NCBI RefSeq assembly: GCF_900176335.1
Contig: NZ_FWXW01000003.1
Coordinates: 310,001-374,000 of the forward strand
Source of the DNA: Papillibacter cinnamivorans DSM 12816
GTDB lineage: Bacteria > Bacillota > Clostridia > Oscillospirales > Oscillospiraceae
DNA length: 64,000 bases
Reading direction: 5' to 3'
Under the pieces are notes generated by a model that was not told where the DNA came from, ran no database searches, and saw only the letters and a program-made list of their open reading frames with translations. Shown one piece after another: positions 16,387-26,386 of the stretch. Position 1 is the stretch's first letter. Each line of letters opens with the position of its first letter. Position numbers and translations under genes: made by a program.

Positions 16387-16632
16387 AAGAGGAAGGATTC
16401 CTTCGAATCCTTCCTCTTAACTTGTCGAAAAAGGCGGAACGCCTTTTTTGACAAAACGGTTTGCAGTCTGCCGCGCGCCTCGTCGTTCGCCGCTTGCAGC
16501 CTGAGAAGTATTTTCGGGCACGTACACGCCGCGCCCGAAAATGATCCGATTTTATTTCGCCGCTCCGGCGGCGAAACTCTGCGAGGCTTTTTTGACAGAG
16601 TGAAAGGAAGGATCCCTTCGAATCCTTCCTTT
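16387..16632. repeat. Hairpin-rich intergenic island 1, bracketed by a duplicated hairpin
   Basis: Between convergent phoR and khpB. It starts with a 14-bp perfect hairpin (AAGAGGAAGGATTC/GAATCCTTCCTCTT, loop CTTC) and ends with a close copy (16603-16632, core GGAAGGAT...ATCCTTCC, T6 tail). Between them are TTGTCGAAAAAGGCG/CGCCTTTTTTGACAA (16422-16454), ATTTTCGGGC/GCCCGAAAAT, TTTCGCCGC/GCGGCGAAA and GGCTTTTTTGACAGA near the right edge. The first bracket has its T run on the minus strand and the last on the plus strand, so transcripts from both sides would cross the island before ending. The GTCGAAAAA/TTTTTGAC edges and the internal hairpin order resemble the islands at 37.5 and 42.7 kb. Confidence 0.65.
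16422..16454. terminator. Bidirectional hairpin A5-GGCG / CGCC-T6
   Basis: Stem TTGTCGAAAAAGGCG with CGCCTTTTTTGACAA (one G-T pair), three-base loop. The A and T tracts make it a plausible terminator in either direction for phoR and khpB. Confidence 0.6.
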
Positions 16633-16642
16633 TTTGCATTTC

Positions 16643-17308
16643 TCAGAGGCCTCCGTGTACGTTTTTTTCCTGTACCTTGTTCCTTGTGTAGGTCACAATG
16701 ATCCGGCGGTTGGGTTCCGTCCCGCTGGAATGGGTTGAAACATCCCGCCAGTCCTGGAGCGCGGTGTGTATTACGTGGCGCTCGTAAGCGTTCATGGGCT
16801 CAAGCATGATGTTCTTGCGGTGCTTCACCACTTCTCCGGCAATTTTGGCGGCCAGTCTCTGAAGGGATTCTTCCCTCTTGCGCCTGTAATTTTCCGCATC
16901 GATATGAATCCGGACTCTTTTGTCCGAGCCGCGGTTCACCGCGTAGTTGGTCAGCTGCTGAATCGCATCCAGCGTTTCTCCCCTGCGGCCGATGAGCGAA
17001 CCCATGTTTTTCCCCAGCAGTTCCACCTTGAAATCCCCCTCGGGGGTTTCCGTCACCTTTGCCAGGGCGACGGTTTCCATCCTCTCCAGCAGTCCATCCA
17101 CAAAGGACTGGATCTTTTCCTTTTTTGACTCCTCAAAATAATAGGACACCCGAACTTTTGCCTGAACGCTACCGATTCCCAGGAAACCCGATTTTGCCCG
17201 TTCCAGAACCTCAACCGAGACGTCATCCCGTTCCAAACCGATCTGCTGCAATGCGGAGGCTATGGCCTCCTCTTCCGTTTTTGCGGACACTTCTATCGAC
17301 TTCATCAT
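16643..17308 (-). CDS. khpB: RNA-binding protein KhpB (Jag)
   Basis: A 221-residue Jag/KhpB: N-terminal Jag-N domain (about 1-50, KSIEVSAKTEEEAI), a type II KH domain with GSLIGRRGETLDAIQ (about 112-126), and a C-terminal R3H domain with MNAYERHVIHTALQD. KhpB pairs with KhpA to bind many small RNAs and mRNAs and affects cell elongation in Firmicutes. It is the last gene of the rpmH-rnpA-yidD-yidC-khpB operon. Two adjacent Met codons are possible starts; GGAG lies 11 bases before the first. Confidence 0.96.
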   Translation of the reverse strand: MMKSIEVSAKTEEEAIASALQQIGLERDDVSVEVLERAKSGFLGIGSVQAKVRVSYYFEESKKEKIQSFVDGLLERMETVALAKVTETPEGDFKVELLGKNMGSLIGRRGETLDAIQQLTNYAVNRGSDKRVRIHIDAENYRRKREESLQRLAAKIAGEVVKHRKNIMLEPMNAYERHVIHTALQDWRDVSTHSSGTEPNRRIIVTYTRNKVQEKNVHGGL

Positions 17309-17349
17309 AATAAGGTGCTCTCCTTATTTCATCGCCCGTATCCGGGCGT

Positions 17350-18588
17350 TCATTCTTTCTCATCCTCGGAGGCAGAGTCGTTTTCCGCGGTATCCGCTCC
17401 GCTCTCCAGCTCTTCCGGCTCCGTATCTTCCTCCTCCGGGACCTCTTCCGGCCTCACAGTCAGAGCCTGCTCTTCCGGTTCCGGGATCTGGCCTTCATAT
17501 CGTTCCGACCGATAGGCGCGTCCTCTGGCAAAGGGTCTGTCGTCCACCTTCCCGCTTTCCGCGTCGTCGCTCCGGGCAGGCAGCTTGCCCTGCTTCTTCT
17601 TCCCCTTGCTGGGGCTGGGGCCGCCCTTGTTTTCCGTTTTCCGCTGTGCGCCCAGCAGAGCCTGGCGCTGAGCCTCCAGAGCTTTAACCCGTTCCTCTTC
17701 GGCCCTTCTCACCGCATCCGCTTCTTCGAATTTCTTTTTAAAGTGCTTATTGAGGAAATATTCCTGGATGATGGTGAAAATGCTGTTGGAAATCCAGTAG
17801 ATACCCAAGGACGCCGGCAGCACAAAGCCGATCCAGACGGAGACCAGAGGCATGGTATACATCATGCTCTTGCTGGTGCTGTTCATTTCCGTGTTGGTGG
17901 AGCTGGCCGCCATGGACAGCTTTGTGGAGACAAACGCCAGAAGGCCGGACACGATGGGGATCAGGAACAGTCCTATGGAATTCCACGTGAGGTTTCCGCT
18001 CAACACGAGGTTCCAGTTGGGAACCTGGGCCAGGTTCAGGCCAAGGAAAGAAAAGTCCAGCTTAAATATCTGCGGAACCACGGCCTTCACCGCGTCGTAG
18101 TGTTCGAACATTTTCTGGGCGAGAAGGATCTCCTTATAGGAGCCGGTCACGCTGGTGAGATCCACGCCCAGATTCGTCAGCGTATTGGTTATCGTGGTGA
18201 TCTGGTCCTGAGTCAGATTCATGAAATTGGACAGAGGCATGCGGATAACGGTATAAAGGGCCAGCATGATGGGAAGGGGAAGCAGACCCCAGAGGCACCC
18301 GCCAAAGGGATGCACGTTTTCTTCCTTGTAGAGCTTCTGCACTTCCTCGGCATACCGCTGCTGGTCGTTTTTATATTTCTTTTCCAGTTCCTTGATCCTT
18401 GGGGCCAGGCGGGAGGAACCCATGGTGCTGCGCTTCATCTTGACGCTGGTGGGCAGCAGAATCAGCTTCACCACCAGGGAAAACAGGATTATCGAAAGAC
18501 CGTAAGACATGGAAATGCTGTATAATCCCCTCAGCAGCAAGGAAAATGGAGCTATAATCGCTCCGGAAATGGCACCAAAAAAATCCAT
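17350..18588 (-). CDS. yidC: Membrane protein insertase YidC
   Basis: A 412-residue Oxa1/YidC of Gram-positive type (SpoIIIJ/YidC1-like), which inserts proteins into the membrane alone or with SecYEG. The conserved core runs from TM1 (SYGLSIILFSLVVKLILLP) through the KRSTMGSSRLAPRIKELEKKY cytoplasmic loop to TM5, with a conserved hydrophilic-groove Lys/Arg region. No lipobox is evident at the N-terminus. The C-terminal ~110 residues are hydrophilic: first basic (KGKKKQGK), then strongly acidic to the end. A clean AAGGAGG site precedes the ATG. Confidence 0.96.
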   Translation of the reverse strand: MDFFGAISGAIIAPFSLLLRGLYSISMSYGLSIILFSLVVKLILLPTSVKMKRSTMGSSRLAPRIKELEKKYKNDQQRYAEEVQKLYKEENVHPFGGCLWGLLPLPIMLALYTVIRMPLSNFMNLTQDQITTITNTLTNLGVDLTSVTGSYKEILLAQKMFEHYDAVKAVVPQIFKLDFSFLGLNLAQVPNWNLVLSGNLTWNSIGLFLIPIVSGLLAFVSTKLSMAASSTNTEMNSTSKSMMYTMPLVSVWIGFVLPASLGIYWISNSIFTIIQEYFLNKHFKKKFEEADAVRRAEEERVKALEAQRQALLGAQRKTENKGGPSPSKGKKKQGKLPARSDDAESGKVDDRPFARGRAYRSERYEGQIPEPEEQALTVRPEEVPEEEDTEPEELESGADTAENDSASEDEKE

Positions 18589-18611
18589 CGATAGTCCTCC
18601 TTATAAGGCAT

Positions 18612-18821
18612 TCACGGGACGGGATCGTACCCGCCCTCGTGAAAGGGATGACATTTTAAAATCCTCCGCAGGGCAAGCCAGGATCCCTTCAACGCCCCGT
18701 ATTTCGTGACGGCTTCCAGGGCGTAGGCGGAGCAGGTGGGAATAAAGCGGCAGGAAGGCGGGGTCGCAGGAGAAATCCGCTTCCGGTAAAATACGATCAA
18801 GGCAATGAGTATCTTTTTCAT
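18612..18821 (-). CDS. yidD: Membrane protein insertion efficiency factor YidD
   Basis: A 69-residue YidD with the diagnostic [19 protein letters not shown] stretch, three Cys and a C-terminal [13 protein letters not shown]. It associates with the membrane through an amphipathic helix and assists YidC. The start [12 protein letters not shown] is preferred to a seven-codon upstream Met because GAGGAAA lies six bases before it. It sits between rnpA and yidC as in most bacteria. Confidence 0.95.
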   Translation of the reverse strand: MKKILIALIVFYRKRISPATPPSCRFIPTCSAYALEAVTKYGALKGSWLALRRILKCHPFHEGGYDPVP

Positions 18822-18852
18822 AGGTTTCCTCATGAAGCGCAAAGCTGCCGGG

Positions 18853-19188
18853 TTACCGAAGAAGCTTCAGCTTCCCGCACAGAGAAAGAAAACTCTCTTC
18901 CAGCTCGCGGTAAGGGGCATATTCCGCTCTGACGCGGGCCACAACCACGATATCGAAGCCTGTCCGAAGCAAGTGCTCGTTCAAACGGTAAATTTCCTTC
19001 AGGCGGCGCCGGACCCTGTTGCGCTTGACCGCATTGCCTATTTTCCCGCCCACCGTGATTCCAATCCGGTCGACCTCGGTACGGTTCGGCCTGCAGTAAA
19101 CCGCCATGCAGGGTGAGACCGCCTGCTTCCCTCTGGAATACAGCCGTTTAAACTCATAGTTTTTTTTCAGCGGCTTTGAATAACGCAA
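18853..19188 (-). CDS. rnpA: Ribonuclease P protein component
   Basis: A 111-residue RnpA that binds the RNase P RNA for 5-prime maturation of tRNAs. The family RNR motif appears as [17 protein letters not shown], with the N-terminal [14 protein letters not shown] central-cleft residues. The start is TTG, with AAGGAG eight bases upstream. Second gene of the rpmH operon. Confidence 0.97.
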   Translation of the reverse strand: MRYSKPLKKNYEFKRLYSRGKQAVSPCMAVYCRPNRTEVDRIGITVGGKIGNAVKRNRVRRRLKEIYRLNEHLLRTGFDIVVVARVRAEYAPYRELEESFLSLCGKLKLLR

Positions 19189-19391
19189 GGAAAGAACTCC
19201 TTTTCACATAAGATGGAACCGCTCCCGCCCTTTTCTCCCGGCAAACGGTCCCGCCGCGGCGGCCGGGCCGGAAAGCGCGGCTCCCGCCTATGCAAAACAA
19301 CGCCTATCGCTTCGCAGGGGCGGTAGGATTAACCATCCATCCGCCCCTTCTCTCCATGCTTCTCCCGGCAGCAGGCCGCCATATCCCCGGG

Positions 19392-19526
19392 TCAATATGT
19401 CAGTTTGGCGCGGCCCTTCGCGCGGCGGCGGGCAAGCACCTTGCGGCCGTTGCGCGTTTTCATTCTCTTCCGGAATCCGTGTTCCTTGAGACGCTGGCGT
19501 TTTTTGGGCTGATATGTGCGAAGCAT
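19392..19526 (-). CDS. rpmH: 50S ribosomal protein L34
   Basis: A 44-residue L34, beginning [18 protein letters not shown] and ending AKGRAKLTY, preceded by AGGAGGTGTTACGT. The length and sequence are canonical. It heads the minus-strand operon and is separated from rnpA by about 200 bp containing no other gene. Confidence 0.98.
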   Translation of the reverse strand: MLRTYQPKKRQRLKEHGFRKRMKTRNGRKVLARRRAKGRAKLTY

Positions 19527-19626
19527 ACGTAACACCTCCTGAAGCGTATTTCAAACAGGCAGGCGTGTTGGCCCGCTCTTTGTTTCTGCTCCGGTTTGTA
19601 TGGCAATATGCCATAATGCAACAAAT

Positions 19627-19656
19627 ATTATACCTTACCGTTATAAATTGTGTCAA
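19627..19656 (-). promoter_or_regulatory. Sigma-A promoter of the rpmH operon
   Basis: On the minus strand, perfect TTGACA and TATAAT hexamers with an 18-bp spacer, about 100 bp upstream of rpmH. Confidence 0.88.
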
Positions 19657-19810
19657 CAGAAAATTCCGAACCGTTTTTCCCGCCCCTGCGGCCGCCCGCA
19701 GACCGTATTCTGATTCAAAAAAGAGAATATTTCAAACAACTTTTCTCTTCCCTTCCCCGGTATCCTGTGTGCGCGAAGTATCCCGAAAGCGGGGAAAACG
19801 GCAAAAATAT

Positions 19811-19839
19811 TTGCTTTGAAAGGGCCGAACTGGTATAAT
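19811..19839 (+). promoter_or_regulatory. Promoter of dnaA
   Basis: TTGCTT, 17-bp spacer, TATAAT, with TGG in front of the -10 (extended -10). The start site would give a leader of about 120 bases before dnaA. The rest of the 19527-19964 gap holds the divergent rpmH promoter; I see no DnaA box there. Confidence 0.8.
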
Positions 19840-19964
19840 GAATGGGGGAAAACCGGGCGTCGGCGCAGTCTTCCCTTCCCGGCACCGTGTCTTCGCTTTT
19901 TTCGGGGATACACTCCCCTTTTCCTTTTTCCGCCTTCATCCTTGAAACAAAGGAGCTTTTTTAT

Positions 19965-21287
19965 ATGATCAAGTCCCCTGCCGATATTTGGGCAAAGGTG
20001 CTGGACAATCTAAAAAAGGAAATGACACCCACAACCATCGCCACCTGGTTTGACGATTCCACCGCCGTCGAGATGACGGACTCCCTTTTTGTGATTCACA
20101 CGCCCTCAAATTTTAAAAAGGACATCATCTCCCGCCGGTACATACCCGCCGTCCAGGCGGCGCTCCGCGATATCTTTTCGGGAGATTTCGACGTCGTCGT
20201 GCTGGGGGAGGGCGAGCTGGAGTCTTATATCAAGAAGGACGCGCGGTCCGTATCCACGCTGGAAAACGAGGAGTTCACCTTCGAGCGGTTCGTGGTGGGT
20301 AATTCCAACAAATTTGCCCACGCGGCGGCCAAAGCCGTGGCGGAGGCGCCGGCGCAGTCCTACAATCCCCTTTTCATTTACGGCGACTCCGGTCTTGGAA
20401 AAACCCATCTTATCTACGCCATATCCCACGAGATCCGGAAAAACTATCCGGAGATGCGCATCGTGTATATCAAGGGAGACGAATTCACCAACGAGCTGGT
20501 TGCGGCCATCCGGGAAGGCAAAAACCTGGAATTCCGGGACAAGTACCGGCTGGCGGACCTCTTTCTGGTGGACGACATCCAGTTTATCGCGGGGAAGGTG
20601 CAGACGCAGGAAGAATTTTTTCACACCTTCAATACCCTGTACGAGGCAAAAAAACAGATCGTACTGACTTCCGATCGGCCGCCCAAGGAGATGACCCGGC
20701 TGGAGGACCGGCTGAAGACCCGTTTCGAATGGGGCCTTTTGGCGGATATCCAGCCGCCGGACTACGAAACCCGCCTGGCCATCATCAAAAACAAGGCCAG
20801 CCAGCTTCACCTGGAGCTGTCCGAAGCCGTGGTGGAATACATCGCCGAGAATATTTCCTCAAACGTCCGGCAGATCGAGGGAACGGTCAAAAAAATCCTG
20901 GCTTTCCGGGACCTTCTGGACGACAACATCACGGTGAACACCGTTTCCAGGGCGGTAAGGGACATGCTCAAGGAGCAGGCGGATTTTGTCCCCTCCCCCT
21001 CCGTCATCATCGACGAGATCTGCAAGTATTACCTTATCGAAGAATACGAGCTCCGGGGCCAGCAGCGCACCAAAGACACCGCCAGCGCCCGCCAGATTGC
21101 TATGTACCTCATCCGCCGGATGACGAACCTGTCCCTTTCCGACATTGGAAAAGAGTTTGAAAACCGCGATCATACCACGGTGATGCATTCCATCTCAAGA
21201 ATCGAGAACCTTCTCAAAACCAATCCGAAATTTGCCGAAACCGTAAAGGACATCACGGCGAACATCAACGCTAGAAGCCAAAAATAG
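19965..21287 (+). CDS. dnaA: Chromosomal replication initiator DnaA
   Basis: A 440-residue DnaA; the ATG after AAAGGAG is chosen, although the frame is open further upstream. Domain I (1-75) is followed by a short domain II, so the protein is at the small end of the family. The AAA+ core has Walker A GDSGLGKTH, Walker B LFLVDDIQF and sensor motifs (TSDRPPKEM). Domain IV ends with the helix-turn-helix signature RDHTTVMHS and basic loop RTKDTASARQIAMYLIR. ATP-DnaA binds DnaA boxes and unwinds oriC, which lies just downstream. Confidence 0.98.
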   Translation: MIKSPADIWAKVLDNLKKEMTPTTIATWFDDSTAVEMTDSLFVIHTPSNFKKDIISRRYIPAVQAALRDIFSGDFDVVVLGEGELESYIKKDARSVSTLENEEFTFERFVVGNSNKFAHAAAKAVAEAPAQSYNPLFIYGDSGLGKTHLIYAISHEIRKNYPEMRIVYIKGDEFTNELVAAIREGKNLEFRDKYRLADLFLVDDIQFIAGKVQTQEEFFHTFNTLYEAKKQIVLTSDRPPKEMTRLEDRLKTRFEWGLLADIQPPDYETRLAIIKNKASQLHLELSEAVVEYIAENISSNVRQIEGTVKKILAFRDLLDDNITVNTVSRAVRDMLKEQADFVPSPSVIIDEICKYYLIEEYELRGQQRTKDTASARQIAMYLIRRMTNLSLSDIGKEFENRDHTTVMHSISRIENLLKTNPKFAETVKDITANINARSQK

Positions 21288-21292
21288 ACCCT

Positions 21293-21520
21293 TTTTCCAC
21301 AAAGTCTGTGGAAATACCCGGAACAATCGGTGGATTTCTTTTTTATTCTTTCTTTTCTGTGGAAAAGCGCAGAAATTTCCACAAAGCATGTGAAAACGGG
21401 AGCCTTTGCGCGGCAATATAAAGCAGGCTTTTCCACAATTTTCTTTTCTAACGCTTCTTTAACTGAACTATTATTATATTCTCTTTCTTTTTATTTTATG
21501 ATTCTTTTTTCAGAATTTTT
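21293..21520. other. oriC: Probable oriC: DnaA-box cluster and AT-rich element
   Basis: Five 9-mers of form (T/A)TTTCCACA lie at 21293, 21307 (reverse), 21358 (reverse), 21375 and 21429. All differ from TTATCCACA at position 3 or at positions 1 and 3. They are followed by a T/A-rich run (about 21438-21515) that could be the unwinding element. The dnaA-dnaN gap is a usual oriC site in Firmicutes. No boxes were seen upstream of dnaA, so the origin may be single rather than bipartite. Confidence 0.75.
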
Positions 21521-21537
21521 ATCCGGAGGGTTGAGCC

Positions 21538-22656
21538 ATGAAATTTTCCTGTGAAAAAGTCCTCTTGCAGAACGCCGTTTCCGTTGCCTCCCGCACCGTT
21601 TCCCCAAAAAGCTCCATACCCGCGCTGGAGGGAATCCTCCTGGAAGCGGAGAGTTCTCTTCTTCTTACAGGATACAACATGCAGACGGGAATCCGCACCA
21701 CCGTGGAGGCAAACATCGAAAAAGCGGGAAGAATCGTTCTGAACTCCAGGCTTTTCGGGGAAATCGTGAGAAAGCTGCCGGATGATATCGTATTCTTCTC
21801 CTCCAACGACAAATGCATGGTCACCATCCGCTGCGGCATCAGCGAGTTCAATATTTTGGGGACCGACGCGGAGGAGTATCCCGAACTTCCCTCGGTGGAA
21901 CAGCAGAACGGGTTTTCCCTGACCCAGCAGGCGCTCCGGTCTATGATCGGGGAGACTCTCTTTGCCGTGAGCGACAACGAGAGCCGGCCGATCCATACGG
22001 GTTCTCTCTTTGAACTGGACGATACGGGTCTCACCGTGGTCTCCGTGGACGGGTTCCGCCTGGCACTCCGGCAAGAGCCCATCGAACACAGCGAGGGGTC
22101 TGGTTTTTCCTTTGTCGTTCCGGGGAACGCGCTGTCGGAAGTGGAGAAGATTGCTTCAGACGAGGAAAAAATGGCTACAATAACGGTGGGAGGCAGACAC
22201 GTCCTGTTTCAGATGGGAGACACTCTTCTGATCTCCCGCAGGCTGGAAGGGGACTTCCTGGATTATAAAAAGGCGGTTCCCAGGACCAACAAAATTAAAA
22301 TAACGGCAAACACACAGCAGCTGGCGGATTCAATCGAACGGGTTTCCCTGATTATCAGCGACAAGCAGAAGAGCCCCGTGCGCTGCGTTCTGGAAAAAAA
22401 CGTCCTGAAGGTATCCTCCAGCACCGCCCTGGGCACGGCCTACGACGAGTGTCCCGTGGAGGGAGACGGGGGCGGACTTGAAATCGGCTTCAATAACAAA
22501 TATCTGCTGGACGCTCTGAAAAAAGCACCCGCCGATTCGGTCCATATGGAATTCAACACCAGCGTGTCCCCCTGCATCCTGCTTCCCGCGGAAGGAGAGA
22601 AGAAATTTCTCTACATGGTGCTGCCAGTGAGGTTAAAAGCCAATGAAGGTCAGTGA
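21538..22656 (+). CDS. dnaN: DNA polymerase III beta clamp
   Basis: A 372-residue sliding clamp made of three topologically similar domains (about 1-125, 126-250, 251-372). It starts MKFSCEKVLLQNAVSVASRTV and ends PVRL-type (MVLPVRLKANEGQ), a family hallmark. The ring holds polymerase and other partners on DNA. CCGGAGGG provides the ribosome binding site. The end overlaps the next gene by 14 bases. Confidence 0.98.
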   Translation: MKFSCEKVLLQNAVSVASRTVSPKSSIPALEGILLEAESSLLLTGYNMQTGIRTTVEANIEKAGRIVLNSRLFGEIVRKLPDDIVFFSSNDKCMVTIRCGISEFNILGTDAEEYPELPSVEQQNGFSLTQQALRSMIGETLFAVSDNESRPIHTGSLFELDDTGLTVVSVDGFRLALRQEPIEHSEGSGFSFVVPGNALSEVEKIASDEEKMATITVGGRHVLFQMGDTLLISRRLEGDFLDYKKAVPRTNKIKITANTQQLADSIERVSLIISDKQKSPVRCVLEKNVLKVSSSTALGTAYDECPVEGDGGGLEIGFNNKYLLDALKKAPADSVHMEFNTSVSPCILLPAEGEKKFLYMVLPVRLKANEGQ

Positions 22657-22861
22657 AACGCAGGTTTCCATCACAACCGAATACATCAAGCTGGAGGCGC
22701 TTTTAAAACACGCCGGCATTTCGGAAACCGGCGGGCAGGCAAAAACCATGATCCAGGGCGGAGAAGTCCAGGTAAACGGAGAGGTGTGCCTGCAGCGGGG
22801 CAAAAAAATACGCCCAGGTGACAGCATCATGGTCGCCGGCAGAAAATATGTCGTCCGATGA
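22643..22861 (+). CDS. S4-domain RNA-binding protein (YaaA/RlbA-type)
   Basis: A 72-residue single S4 domain protein, always found between dnaN and recF in Firmicutes. The S4 core reads IKLEALLKHAGISETGGQAK...GGEVQVNGEVCLQRGKK. The B. subtilis homologue has been linked to ribosome assembly. It overlaps dnaN upstream and recF downstream (ATGATG), so the three are translationally coupled. Confidence 0.93.
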   Translation: MKVSETQVSITTEYIKLEALLKHAGISETGGQAKTMIQGGEVQVNGEVCLQRGKKIRPGDSIMVAGRKYVVR

Positions 22862-23964
22862 TGTATTTAAAAAGCCTGAAACTGGAGCATTTCCGAAATT
22901 ACCGGGAATGCGGGGTTTCGTTCTGCCCCGGAATCAATGTCGTCTACGGAGACAACGCCCAGGGAAAGACGAATCTGCTGGAAGCCATTTTCTATCTATC
23001 CAACGCCAAATCCTTTCGGACCCACAGCGATCGGGAGCTGATCCAATTTGGTCAGGAGGATGCGGGAATCGCTACGGAGCTTTTTCTGGGCGACAGGGAA
23101 TACAACATTTCCGTTCGTCTTTCCTCCGCGGCACGGCGCAGGCTCTGCGTCAACGGGATACCCCGGCGTACCGCGGCGGAGTTTGCCGGAACCTTCCGGA
23201 CGGTACTGTTTTCCCCGGAGGACCTGTACCTGGTCAAGGAAGGGGCGGCGGTGCGCCGAAAATTCATGGACTTTTTTCTTTGCCAGATCCGGCCCCGGTA
23301 TGCCAGGGCCCTTGCCGAGTATACGAGGCTGTACGAGCACAAGATCCGCATTCTGAAGGACTGCGGGGAAAAGCCCTCTCTCCTGAGCACGCTGGAGGAT
23401 TTCAATCTGCGCCTGGCCCAGGCCGGGGCGGTGCTGATTCATTACAGAGCTTTGTTTTCCTCGCTGCTTTCCCAAACGGCGGCGGGGATCCACAGCGATT
23501 TTTCCGGCGGGACAGAGGTTCTCTCCATCCGGTATAAGACTGTTAAAACGGTACCGGATCCCGCGGCGCAGCCGAAAGAGATCCTTCCCTTTCTGCTGGA
23601 GCATCAGAAGGGACTGTACCGAGCGGAAATCGAAACACGCTCCTGTCTTTCCGGCCCCCACAAGGACGATCTGGAAATTGACATCAACGGAAAGCCCGCA
23701 AAGAGCTTCGCTTCCCAGGGGCAGACGCGGACAGCCGCCCTGTCCATGAAGCTGGCGGAGCGCGAGCTTCATTGCGGCGATGGGGGGGAATACCCCGTGC
23801 TGCTGCTGGACGACGTTCTGAGCGAATTAGATCCCCGGCGGCAGGAGTTCGTGCTCAACCGGATCACCGGAGGGCAGGTGTTCGTCACCTGCTGCGAGGA
23901 CGAACGGCTGGGAAGACTTCTTGACGGAGCCGTTTATCACGTTGAAACGGGGACCGTGAAATAA
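22858..23964 (+). CDS. recF: DNA replication/repair protein RecF
   Basis: A 368-residue SMC-like ABC ATPase that loads RecA at single-strand gaps. The N-terminus LKLEHFRNYRE, Walker A GDNAQGKTN, signature SQGQTRTAALSMKLAE and Walker B PVLLLDDVLSELDP are all present. Length is typical. Confidence 0.97.
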   Translation: MMYLKSLKLEHFRNYRECGVSFCPGINVVYGDNAQGKTNLLEAIFYLSNAKSFRTHSDRELIQFGQEDAGIATELFLGDREYNISVRLSSAARRRLCVNGIPRRTAAEFAGTFRTVLFSPEDLYLVKEGAAVRRKFMDFFLCQIRPRYARALAEYTRLYEHKIRILKDCGEKPSLLSTLEDFNLRLAQAGAVLIHYRALFSSLLSQTAAGIHSDFSGGTEVLSIRYKTVKTVPDPAAQPKEILPFLLEHQKGLYRAEIETRSCLSGPHKDDLEIDINGKPAKSFASQGQTRTAALSMKLAERELHCGDGGEYPVLLLDDVLSELDPRRQEFVLNRITGGQVFVTCCEDERLGRLLDGAVYHVETGTVK

Positions 23965-23987
23965 TTTACAGAAACGGAGAGAAAACC

Positions 23988-24257
23988 GTGTATCTGCATT
24001 TAGGACAAAACCGGGTTGTTCCCATGAAAAGCGTAATCGGGCTTTTCGATCTGGACAACACCTCCTGTTCACACATCACAAGAAAGTTTTTAGAACGGGC
24101 GGAAAAGGAAAAGAAGACGGTGAACGTCAGCGAGGAGCTGCCGAAATCCTTTGCGGTCTGCGAGGAAAAAGGGACGGTCCGGGTGTATATCTCGCAGCTT
24201 TCTACCGCCACCCTTCTGAAGCGGACAGAGGCAATCAACCGGGTCCGGGACGACTGA
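23988..24257 (+). CDS. remB: Extracellular matrix regulator-type protein RemB (DUF370)
   Basis: An 89-residue DUF370 protein with the typical start YLHLGQNRVVPMKSVIGLFDLDNTS. In B. subtilis the recF-gyrB neighbour YaaB/RemB affects biofilm gene control together with RemA, a related DNA-binding protein. The start is GTG, 23 bp after recF. The N-terminal half is well conserved; the C-terminal tail is variable. Confidence 0.88.
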   Translation: MYLHLGQNRVVPMKSVIGLFDLDNTSCSHITRKFLERAEKEKKTVNVSEELPKSFAVCEEKGTVRVYISQLSTATLLKRTEAINRVRDD

Positions 24258-24375
24258 ATATATAACCAAATGCGTTTACCGCGCCCGTATTCCGCCGGAG
24301 GGGGACAGATCACCCGGCCGCGGCGGAAAAGGCGGGTATCCAGCAAGGCACGCGCTTAATAAGGAGGCAGACTGA

Positions 24376-26310
<1,935 letters not shown>

Positions 26311-26386
26311 TTCGCCTTTGGCGGATATCGAGGGCGGGCCGGAAGGCATTCCGCTTCGCCCTAACGAATCAGAAGGTGGTTAACCC

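Noticed and set aside
16181-16639. Minus-strand open frame of about 150 codons across island 1 and the end of phoR
   Set aside because: It runs antisense through phoR and through hairpins, has no ribosome binding site and is very Arg-rich; it is explained by the repeat island.
22996-23772. Long antisense frames over recF, gyrB (24424-26139) and gyrA (26369-29080)
   Set aside because: These are GC-driven shadows opposite highly conserved genes; no start signals or family motifs.
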